Positions 55,162-63,300 of a DNA stretch of 64,000 bases are shown in pieces (positions within the stretch are counted from its first letter, which is position 1; every line of letters begins with the position of its first letter). This DNA is from Deltaproteobacteria bacterium IMCC39146 (GTDB taxonomy: Bacteria; Desulfobacterota; Desulfuromonadia; Desulfuromonadales; BM103). The notes under the pieces were generated by a model. The model did no database searches, was not told the origin of the DNA, and was given only the letters and a program-made list of their open reading frames with translations. A program made the position numbers and the translations under genes. Where the stretch lies: contig JARUHP010000009.1 in NCBI GenBank assembly GCA_030005635.1, positions 79,371 through 143,370 of the forward strand. Reading direction: 5' to 3'.

Positions 55162-55221
55162 GCGGACTTGACCCTAACAGGAAGAATGCAATAATTTATC
55201 GTGAGAAAACTTTAAATGCCC

Positions 55222-55250
55222 TTGTCAATATTACACAATCCAATTATTAT
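55222..55250 (+). promoter_or_regulatory. Promoter for yedF and tRNA-Sec
   Basis: -35 TTGTCA (55222-55227), a 17-bp spacer and -10 TATTAT (55245-55250) lie 25 bp upstream of the yedF ATG, divergent from the ispG promoter. Confidence 0.65.
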
Positions 55251-55274
55251 GATTTCGCTTTGCAAGGAGGCTCC

Positions 55275-55859
55275 ATGGAAACACTTGATTGTCGCGGGCA
55301 GCAATGCCCTCAACCGGTCGTACAGACCCGCAAGCTGATGTTGGCACAACCTGCCAGTGTTCTCAAGGTACTGGTTGATGAAGATGTCTCCAGGGATAAC
55401 GTCACACGGCTGGCAAAGAGCCTCGGTTACACATCGAGCGTCAATCAAGTTGAAGCGACCTTTGAGATCAGCCTGACTCCTGGCGTGGCACCTGAAAAAG
55501 CCATTGTCGGCGCAGCCAAACCCGGACCGACAGTCATCTTTATTGCGTCTGACGAAATGGGCCGTGGTGACTCCAAACTCGGTCAGATCCTGATGAAAAA
55601 CTTCATCTTCACCCTGATCGAGTCAGACACCTCGCCCGACGCCATTTACTTCGTCAACAACGGCGTCAAGCTTACGGTTGGAAGCTCAGACGTGATCGAG
55701 CCCCTGGTAGAACTGGCAAACCGCGGAGTCGACATTGCTTCTTGTGGCCTGTGCCTGGAATTTTTCAATGTGAAAGAAACCTTGGCCGTCGGCAGGGTTT
55801 CCAATATGCTGGAACTGATCAATGCTCTGGAAGGTGCTGGCAATATCATAAGACTTTAA
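55275..55859 (+). CDS. yedF: Selenium metabolism protein YedF
   Basis: YedF is a partner of selenium metabolism known mainly from its co-occurrence with selenoprotein genes; its biochemistry is unresolved. The 194-residue protein has an N-terminal TusA/SirA-like domain with the CPQP motif at Cys11 (TLDCRGQQCPQPVVQTRKLM), a linker, and a C-terminal DsrE-like domain (TVIFIASDEMGRGDSKLGQI) ending near the Cys pair of SCGLCLEFF. ATG 55275 follows AAGGAGG; an upstream TTG is not needed. The tRNA-Sec gene begins 5 bp after the stop, so the two look like one transcript. Confidence 0.92.
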   Translation: METLDCRGQQCPQPVVQTRKLMLAQPASVLKVLVDEDVSRDNVTRLAKSLGYTSSVNQVEATFEISLTPGVAPEKAIVGAAKPGPTVIFIASDEMGRGDSKLGQILMKNFIFTLIESDTSPDAIYFVNNGVKLTVGSSDVIEPLVELANRGVDIASCGLCLEFFNVKETLAVGRVSNMLELINALEGAGNIIRL

Positions 55860-55864
55860 AATAC

Positions 55865-55960
55865 GGGAGTAGTTCGTTGCCTGGTGGCGCGCTCGGTCTT
55901 CAAAACCGATGGGGGAGGCATCCCCTCCCTGGTGGGTTCGATTCCCATCTACTCCCGCCA
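55865..55960 (+). tRNA. selC: Selenocysteine tRNA (TCA anticodon)
   Basis: A 96-nt tRNA has an 8-bp acceptor stem GGGAGTAG/CTACTCCC, anticodon TCA in CTTCAAA, a very long variable arm (ATGGGGGAGGCATCCCCTCC region) and encoded CCA. Long acceptor and variable arm with TCA identify it as SelC. It reads UGA, so the organism must make at least one selenoprotein. None was recognised in this window. Confidence 0.97.
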
Positions 55961-55970
55961 AATATTTTAC

Positions 55971-55997
55971 AGCGCCTGATTTCCAGGCGCTTTTTTT
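55971..55997 (+). terminator. Intrinsic terminator after tRNA-Sec
   Basis: AGCGCCTG (55971-55978) pairs with CAGGCGCT (55984-55991) across a 5-base loop, and seven T's follow. It ends the yedF-selC transcript. Confidence 0.93.
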
Positions 55998-56069
55998 CTA
56001 AACAATTCATCCCCCCCCCCTCGAGACTCTCCCTTTCAAACAAACAATTGCATTAGATAAAGTTTATCC

Positions 56070-56104
56070 TTGTCAACGCTTGTCTGTTTGGCCATAATGC
56101 CAAA
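56070..56104 (+). promoter_or_regulatory. Promoter with palindromic ArsR-type operator
   Basis: -35 TTGTCA (56070-56075) and -10 CATAAT (56093-56098) are 17 bp apart. The -10 box is exactly enclosed by TTTGGC (56087-56092) and GCCAAA (56099-56104), an inverted repeat with 6-bp spacing. Binding of the dimeric ArsR-type regulator encoded just downstream would block polymerase. Confidence 0.75.
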
Positions 56105-56121
56105 TAGATCAAGGAGGCAAC

Positions 56122-56448
56122 ATGTATCAAAAGCGCAAAATAGTACTCGAAGCCCGTGCAAAAGTTCTCAAGGCAATGGCTCATCCAAGCAGGCTGTTTA
56201 TTCTCGAAGAACTGGAGCAGGGTGAACGTTGTGTCTGCGATCTGACAGAGATGATCGGAGCTGACATCTCAACTGTTTCCAAGCATCTTTCGGTCCTTAA
56301 GCAAGCGGGGATCGTTATCGACGATAAACGCGGCAACCAGGTTTTCTACCAACTGCGGGTGCCGTGCATTCTCAATTTTTTTGATTGTGTAGAGTCAGTC
56401 TTATCGGAACAAGCCAGGGCACAGGTTGCGTGTCTGACATCGGCTTAA
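56122..56448 (+). CDS. ArsR-family metalloid-sensing repressor
   Basis: This is a dimeric winged-helix repressor that releases DNA when it binds metal or metalloid. The 108-residue protein has CVCDL at Cys37/Cys39 in the recognition region, the As(III)/Sb(III) type site of ArsR, and the DNA-binding helix ISTVSKHLSVLKQAG. Further cysteines at 82, 89 and 104 could complete or modify the site. ATG 56122 follows CAAGGAGG. It probably represses its own operon with the permease and mini-thioredoxin through the palindrome at 56087-56104. Confidence 0.9.
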   Translation: MYQKRKIVLEARAKVLKAMAHPSRLFILEELEQGERCVCDLTEMIGADISTVSKHLSVLKQAGIVIDDKRGNQVFYQLRVPCILNFFDCVESVLSEQARAQVACLTSA

Positions 56449-56483
56449 GGTTTCTGCCAAACGACCTAACTAAGGTAAAAAGC

Positions 56484-57806
56484 ATGAACTGGAAAAACGA
56501 ATGGAAACCCCTGGCGATGATCATTGCGGGTTTTGTCGCCTGTTACTATCTCCCGGTTGACTGGTTACAGCGATCCCAGAGGGTAGAGAATGCCCTGTGG
56601 GAGTCTCTCCATCTGGTCAAGTGGTATGCGCAGGAGCATGTTTTGCTCTGCCTGGTGCCGGCCTTCTTTATTGCCGGTGCAGTCGGTGTGTTTGTCAGCC
56701 AAGCCGCGGTCATGAAATACCTTGGCCCAAAAGCAAACAAAGTCCTCGCTTATAGCGTCGCTTCGGTCTCCGGTGGAATCCTGGCTGTTTGCTCATGCAC
56801 CATCCTGCCTCTCTTCGCCGGCATCTATCGTATGGGTGCTGGGCTCGGCCCTGCCAGCGCTTTTCTCTATGCCGGGCCTGCCATCAACATCCTGGCGATT
56901 GTGCTGACCGCTTCGGTTCTCGGCCCGCAGATGGGTGTCGCGCGAGCTTTAGGTGCTGTTACTTTTTCAATCGTTATAGGCATCCTCATGCACTTCTTCT
57001 TTCGCAAAGAGGAGCTGGAAAAGGTCGCGGCAGCAGGAGCCATGCCGGAGCCAGAAGTCACACGCCCCCTCTGGCAAAACGCCCTCTTCTTTGCCAGCAT
57101 GGTCGGCATTCTGGTCTTTGCCAACTGGGGCCGTCCCACGGAGCCAACAGGCCTCTGGCACACTATTTATGCTACGAAGTGGCCTATCACTGGAGGCTTC
57201 GCATTGGCATTGGCAGCGATTCTGGTCGTTTTCTTCAAAGTCAAAAAATGGCGGATGCTGATTGCAGTGTTACCTGCAGTAGCCCTGGCCTTCATTTTCC
57301 CAGAACACCCCGCCCTGTCTTTTGTCGCAGCAACCATCGCTCTTTCGGTTCTGACCTCTACGTCAAATGAGAACGACGGAGAAATGCAGGAATGGTTCGA
57401 AACCAGCTGGGATTTTGCCAAGAAGATTCTGCCTCTGCTGCTCTGGGGAGTGCTGATCGCCGGAGCACTGCTCGGTCGCCCTAATCAGGAGGGATTGATC
57501 CCGTCAAACTGGATAGCTGACCTAGTTGGTGGCAACTCGCTGTGGGCCAACCTGTTCGCCTCTGTGGTCGGGGCCTTCATGTACTTTGCCACTTTGACGG
57601 AAGTGCCGATCCTGCAAGGTCTGATCGGCGCAGGCATGGGCAAGGGACCGGCGCTGGCCCTACTTCTGGCAGGACCAGCCTTAAGCCTGCCGAACATGCT
57701 GGTGATACGTTCGGTGATGGGAACCAAGAAAACAGCCGTTTTTGTTCTGCTGGTGATTGTTATGGCGACAATTTCAGGATTGATCTACGGCTTTGTTCCT
57801 GATTGA
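56484..57806 (+). CDS. DUF318/ArsP-family permease
   Basis: This inner-membrane permease is related to ArsP (trivalent organoarsenical efflux) and to YraQ and SO_0444-type transporters, whose substrates vary. The 440-residue protein has about ten hydrophobic segments and the family signature SGGILAVCSCTILPLFAGIY with the CSC pair, repeated in a second half with LTEVPILQGLIGAGMGKGPA. ATG 56484 is used because family length fits and AAGGT lies upstream; the frame is open earlier but overlaps the ArsR gene. ArsR control suggests metalloid or metal efflux. Confidence 0.85.
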   Translation: MNWKNEWKPLAMIIAGFVACYYLPVDWLQRSQRVENALWESLHLVKWYAQEHVLLCLVPAFFIAGAVGVFVSQAAVMKYLGPKANKVLAYSVASVSGGILAVCSCTILPLFAGIYRMGAGLGPASAFLYAGPAINILAIVLTASVLGPQMGVARALGAVTFSIVIGILMHFFFRKEELEKVAAAGAMPEPEVTRPLWQNALFFASMVGILVFANWGRPTEPTGLWHTIYATKWPITGGFALALAAILVVFFKVKKWRMLIAVLPAVALAFIFPEHPALSFVAATIALSVLTSTSNENDGEMQEWFETSWDFAKKILPLLLWGVLIAGALLGRPNQEGLIPSNWIADLVGGNSLWANLFASVVGAFMYFATLTEVPILQGLIGAGMGKGPALALLLAGPALSLPNMLVIRSVMGTKKTAVFVLLVIVMATISGLIYGFVPD

Positions 57807-57838
57807 AAAAGGTTAAAACAAACTTAAGGAGAAGAGCG

Positions 57839-58075
57839 ATGTTGAAAATTCAGATTCTCGGTACCGGCTGCAGCAAATGTAACAACCTGGCAGACAACGC
57901 CAAAGAAGCAGCAGAGACTCTTGGCGAAGCAGTAGAGGTTGAAAAGATTACAGACCTGAACGAGATCATGACCTTTGGTTGCATGACGACACCCGGTCTG
58001 GCCATCAACGGTCAACTGGTTTCTCAGGGAAAGCTGCTCAAGCCGGAGCAGATCATAAAACTGATCAACTTATAG
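57839..58075 (+). CDS. Mini-thioredoxin, CxxC redox protein
   Basis: This 78-residue cytoplasmic protein has a thioredoxin fold with the active-site pair Cys11 and Cys14 (GTGCSKCNNL) and a conserved GCMTTPGLAINGQLVSQGKL with cis-proline. It matches the small redox-active disulfide protein family often found beside DUF318 permeases. ATG 57839 follows TTAAGGAGA and starts 32 bp after the permease stop. A role in reducing or handing on the substrate is inference. Confidence 0.88.
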   Translation: MLKIQILGTGCSKCNNLADNAKEAAETLGEAVEVEKITDLNEIMTFGCMTTPGLAINGQLVSQGKLLKPEQIIKLINL

Positions 58076-58140
58076 ATAGCGAAGAGGGTAGATCCGGAGA
58101 CTTCAATGCAACCCCCTGTTCATGCCGGGGAAAGAAGGAT

Positions 58141-60219
58141 CTATGAAATTTTCAAAAGCTTTTCGCGCGGGCCATCCGCAACCACACGGCCACCATCGAG
58201 GGCAATAATACGCTGAACGGTTGCGAGCATGATCGGGCTGTGTGTGGTCATAATAAGCACGTCGGAACTGTTCATAAGCTTCGGCAGACGTTCGGCCAGC
58301 ATCCGTTCACTTTCCGGATCCAGCCCAAGGGTCGGCTCGTCCAGAAGCAGGATGCGGCTCGGCTGGGCAAAAACACGCGCCAGCGCCACCTTCTGACGTT
58401 GACCGCCGGAGAGATTATTGCCGCGTTCAGCTAATTGCATCCCCAAAGACATTCGCCCGCTTTTGAATTCACTTTCAAGGCCAGAGGCCCAGATCGCTTC
58501 CGAGAACCTATCACTATCCGTACATCCGGCAATTCTTAAGTTATCCTCCAGTGTTCCGGCAAACACAGCGGGGTCCTGGGCCTTATATGCCAACCATTTA
58601 ACCCGATCAAAACGCGAGATATCTTCTAAATCCAAGCCATCAATAAGAATGTGACCTGTATCTGGTCGACAAAGACCACCAAGGCATTGCAATAAAGTTG
58701 ATTTACCGGCCCCCGGTCGACCCATCAAGGCAATCCGCGCCCCAGGTGAGATTGAAAAAGAGACAGACTCAAGTGCTGGCGGGCGACCCTCATAGTGTTT
58801 ACCAATTCCAAGGACTGAGATATTACCATCAATACTCGGACGAGGGGTGCATTCCCGATCACCAACCACTTCCAGACTGGCTGCCATTCTGGTAGCGGCA
58901 CGCTTAAAGTCCTGCCATTTCCCAACTACAGCAAACAAAGAAGCAACCATTGCCATGGAGCGGCCAGCCAGGATGTTACAAGCAATGAGCTGACCAATAC
59001 TTAATAGTTGTGCATGAATCAGATAAACACCTGTGCTCAAAATAACAACCGTAGTCACGGTCTGCAGTATTGTGGAAAGCATTCCCATATGATGGACTGC
59101 CAAACGTTTTTTTGTATCGATGCTTGTCGTCTGTTCCGCAAGTTCACGCCAACTGCGCAGAAAGGCTCCGGAGCCTGGGCTGGTTCGAACGACATCAAGC
59201 GTCCCAAGGGCTTCCCCCATAAATGTCAGCTTGTGGGTGTTTTGCTGCTCAGCTTCATTGGATAGCCTTTTTTGGCGGGCATACAAAACAAACCCGGCAC
59301 CCGAAAATATCAAGGCAAGAACCATGGCGGCAATCATCAACGGCCAGGAGATGAAACCTATAACTCCGAGATAAAGAGCAATAAAGGGGATATCTGCAAT
59401 CGAGAGCAGGTAGGTAGATGAGACAAAATCGCGTGATTGGGTCAGATCACGGTAATTAGACAAAAAACGAGGAAACCCGCCTGGGGGAAGATCAACCTGG
59501 GCAACCAATTCTGACCAGAGTTTTTCATCACTACGTAGCGTCTGGTCGACACTGATACGCTCCGTCGCCCAACTACGCACCAGACGCATTCCGACATCGG
59601 TGACAAGGTAGAGTGCCATGCCGAACACCAACGCCCAAAGCGTCTCAAACAAACCATTCTGGGCAATCTTGTCATAAATCAGCAGAGCAAAAACTGGCAG
59701 CAACAACTGGCCGGCGTTGATGTAGAGGCTCGCCATACCGACTTCTGCCCAAGCCGCACGCAGCTCCGGCCACAATGCTGTCAATGAAGCAAAACCACCC
59801 GATTTATTGCTACTCAGTGGCATACTCATCACAACGGCTTCAACAGTATCCTCAGCATCAAGCACCACAGCATCTTCCAGCGGCGTACCTTCTTCGGAGA
59901 GGTACTGCCAACGCTGCTCCATGCGACACAGCAACCTGAAACTGTTTTCTGTATCGCGTAGCAATACAAGCTCACCGGGGACATCTAGAGCGCCGCGCAA
60001 CGTCCCAGAAAAGTGCCGTGCTACAAGCCCCAATCGTTCAAGCCGTGGGATTTCGACAGGCCAATCACCAGACGAGACGAGACGAAGAAATCCTTTTCGC
60101 AACTGTTCAGCAGCAACGTGATCAAGACCACATAATTCAGTAGCTGCGGTCAGAGCTGTCTGCCGGTCAAGTTTTCCGGAAGGGACACCCTCTAAGGCGG
60201 AAGGAGAAATCTCACTCAT
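58141..60219 (-). CDS. Type I secretion ABC transporter ATPase-permease
   Basis: This inner-membrane exporter energises type I secretion of large RTX proteins. The 692-residue protein has an N-terminal domain of about 150 residues resembling a degenerate C39 peptidase without the catalytic cysteine. A six-helix membrane domain (about 160-430) follows, then the ATPase with Walker A GRPGAGKST, signature LSGGQRQK, Walker B RILLLDEPT and H-loop TTHS. The layout is that of LapB and related RTX-adhesin exporters. It lies 86 bp downstream of the giant RTX gene's 3' neighbour region on the same strand, though it is encoded after its own ATG, so the two may be separate transcripts. The membrane-fusion and TolC partners are outside the window. 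Confidence 0.88.
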   Translation of the reverse strand: MSEISPSALEGVPSGKLDRQTALTAATELCGLDHVAAEQLRKGFLRLVSSGDWPVEIPRLERLGLVARHFSGTLRGALDVPGELVLLRDTENSFRLLCRMEQRWQYLSEEGTPLEDAVVLDAEDTVEAVVMSMPLSSNKSGGFASLTALWPELRAAWAEVGMASLYINAGQLLLPVFALLIYDKIAQNGLFETLWALVFGMALYLVTDVGMRLVRSWATERISVDQTLRSDEKLWSELVAQVDLPPGGFPRFLSNYRDLTQSRDFVSSTYLLSIADIPFIALYLGVIGFISWPLMIAAMVLALIFSGAGFVLYARQKRLSNEAEQQNTHKLTFMGEALGTLDVVRTSPGSGAFLRSWRELAEQTTSIDTKKRLAVHHMGMLSTILQTVTTVVILSTGVYLIHAQLLSIGQLIACNILAGRSMAMVASLFAVVGKWQDFKRAATRMAASLEVVGDRECTPRPSIDGNISVLGIGKHYEGRPPALESVSFSISPGARIALMGRPGAGKSTLLQCLGGLCRPDTGHILIDGLDLEDISRFDRVKWLAYKAQDPAVFAGTLEDNLRIAGCTDSDRFSEAIWASGLESEFKSGRMSLGMQLAERGNNLSGGQRQKVALARVFAQPSRILLLDEPTLGLDPESERMLAERLPKLMNSSDVLIMTTHSPIMLATVQRIIALDGGRVVADGPREKLLKIS

Positions 60220-60305
60220 TACAGGATCTCTTTAATAAGGAAAGGCTGTCAAAACTACAGTGTCACTCAACACACCTTGAGCAAGGGAACATGTTCCAAC
60301 TAATT

Positions 60306-63300
60306 TCAAACAAAGTCCCACGCAACAGTTGCTGTCGATGTACCGTCTGTAATTGTAAAAGTGCTATCAGTACTCTCATTGAAGCTACCAGTAGCAAATG
60401 AATCGCTGCCAGAAAGAATAAATTTATCACCATTGTTTGCCAAGACCGTCAACGAACCAAGGTCGGTCATATTCAGAATATCATCAACGGAAATAGTGAG
60501 ATTTGTAGCAAGATCATTGCTTGTTCCATCATCATTTTTGTCTGTAATATCTAGTTTTTCAACGGATATCGATCTTGCCGCAAGATTCGCCATATTATAG
60601 CTACCGGAATCCACTAAGTCCTGCAGAACTAAAGTATCAGAACCGGAGCCCGCAACAACAATGCTTGGCAGACTATCTACTGACACATAAATTGTATCGT
60701 TACCTGCGTCACCTCTTGCCGTATCCACGCCCTCGTTGGCATAGATGGTGTCGTTACCCCCGTTGCCTCTCAAGAAGTCATCCCCGAGACCGCCGGTAAG
60801 AATATTATTATTACCATCGCCGTAAAGGTAATCATCATTAGAACCACCGATCAAGTTTTCGATCCCAACAAAAGTATCGGTACCAATATCGACACCACTT
60901 GCAGTATTGGACGTTAAATATGCATCGACTCCCGAGCTATCAGCAGCATAGCTAACGGTATCGCCAACAGCAGTGTTTCCGCCACCATCGAGAACATTGT
61001 CATCAGCGTCTCCAGACAGCATATCGTCACCGGAACCACCAATCAGGTTTTCGATATCTGAGTAACTGTCCCCATTGGCATCACCAGCAGTGCCACCAAT
61101 GGCAAGTGAGGTGATAATGTTTCCGGTAGAATTCGCATAACTGACCGTATCTATTTCAACATCATTAGGTGCACTACCATCGTCACCATAAAATGTATCG
61201 ATGCCGCTACCACCGTAAAAGGTGTCACTGCCGCCATCACCGTAAAGGAAGTTGGAGTCTGCACCGCCATAGAGGGCATCATCATCTGCCCCCCCGTGGA
61301 GAGTGTCATCTCCGGCCTCTCCGTAGAGAGTATCCGTACCGGCACCACCCGTGAGACTGTCATTCAAATCTCCACCACTCAAGGTGTTCGCCTCTCCGTC
61401 ACCTGTCAGGGTGTCGGCGAATGCAGAACCGACCAGGTTTTCAATAAAGTTAAGCGTATCGGTCCCTGCCCCACCAGTATCTTGTTCTGCGCCAGTTGCG
61501 AGAGAGACAGTGACACTTGAGAGGGCATTCGCATAGCTGACCGTATCACCGTCAGTTTCGCTTCCTTCCCCACCATCAAAAATATTGTTATTGCTGTCAC
61601 CGCTCAAGGTGTCATCGTATGATGAACCAGTCAGGTTTTCAATTCTGACATAGCTATCTCCTAATGCTTCACCACCTGTCCCTCCAGCGGTCAATGATGC
61701 AGTGATTCCACCACCAGCACTTGCGTAGCTGACTGTATCGCCATTCACTTCGTTCGTTTCCAGCGCACCACCATCAAATGTGTTTGCAACGGCATTACCG
61801 CTTAACGTATCGTCATAGCTTGACCCGTTCAGGTTCTCAATAGAAGAAAGCGTGTCTATCCCATCACCAATAGTGTCTTGAGCAGCGGCATTTGCAAGGG
61901 AAACGGTGACACCGGAACCAGCTCCAACATAGCTGGCTGTGTCGTCGCCTGATCCGCCGTATAGTACATCCGTACCCGCACCGCCGATTAATTTGTCATC
62001 GCCACCACTACCATAAAGCGTATCACTCCCGGCATTACCACTAAGGACATTGACGCCAGACCCGCCAACTATGATTTCATCCGTCGCACCACCACTATAA
62101 TCTCCGGAAGTGTTGTAAAATTCGAAGTAGTTGGTGTTGCTACTCGTGTTTCCGGCCTGATCGGTTTGTCGCACATAAATTGTGTTGAGCGCGTCATCGG
62201 CAAACGTCAGTGGATATGCACTACTTTCAATATCTGTCCATCCCTCGACGGGATGATCGTATTCAACAAGGGCATCAATCTCCGCAGTAACATCAAGGGC
62301 ACCTGTAACGTCCCCGTTGACATTAAGCGCAATTGCCAGCGTCGGATCAATCACCAGCCTGTCTATGGTGACTTTCAGGGCATCAGATTCATCACTGACA
62401 TTTCCTGCCATATCCGTAATGGTCGCCGTAAAGTCATCCGTCACTTCAGAATTATTGGCGACAAGGTCTGAGTCGATAGTTACATCGACATAACCATTGC
62501 CAATATCAGTGGCATTCAGGACCACACTCTTTACGCTACCGCCACCAAAATAAAGTGTAACCGTGTCTCCTATCTCAGGTGCCGTCACTCCGGAACCAAC
62601 AAAACTGATATGAACCGTCGGTGTTGGAACATTCGTATAATTATCAACTATTGAGTTACCAGAGTCTGAACTGTCAACAAGGTCCACCGACGGCTTGACC
62701 GGTGCGGCGGTATCGATGCTGAATACGGCCGCGGTATACGGGTCCTGCTCATTGTTGACCGGCGTCGCATCATCAAAGCCACCACTAACAATCACGAAAA
62801 GATTGTCAAGGTCGACATTATCATCAAGAACATTGTAGACCGCCGTATATGTCTGATTACCGTTGCTCCACCCACTACTAGCAGATAACTGAAGAGTTGT
62901 TAAAATATCAATTTGGTCAGAAACATCTGAACTGAGACTGAAAGTCAAAGTCGGATCAATAGCGTTGTTCATCGGCTCATCAAAGGTAATCGTGACGCTG
63001 TATGTTCCTCCAACATTCGCACCGGTAATAAGATCGTCCGTATCGGTCAGGGTCAAAACTGTGGGAGGTGTATCATCGACATCGTTGACAGTCACTGTCA
63101 TCGCTTCGGTATAAATCTCACCAGCAGAATCCGTAGCCCTGACAAGGATTTCAAGGGTTTCGTTCGTTTCCCAATCAATGGCGCCATCAACTTGAAGTTT
63201 GTTGTCAACGATCTTTACCAGTCCATTATCAACATCTGAATCGCTGGCTATACCATCGTCAATTAATGCATAAGTAAATGTATCACTTGAATCTACATCT

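Noticed and set aside
55865..58075. Selenoprotein encoded next to selC
   Set aside because: The reading frames of the nearby genes are complete without an in-frame UGA and no SECIS-like hairpin stood out.
58076..58140. Terminator between the mini-thioredoxin and the ABC exporter genes
   Set aside because: A distant 7-bp inverted repeat (58089-58095 with 58137-58143) and a CCCC/GGGG pairing exist, but no compact stem with a U-run is seen.
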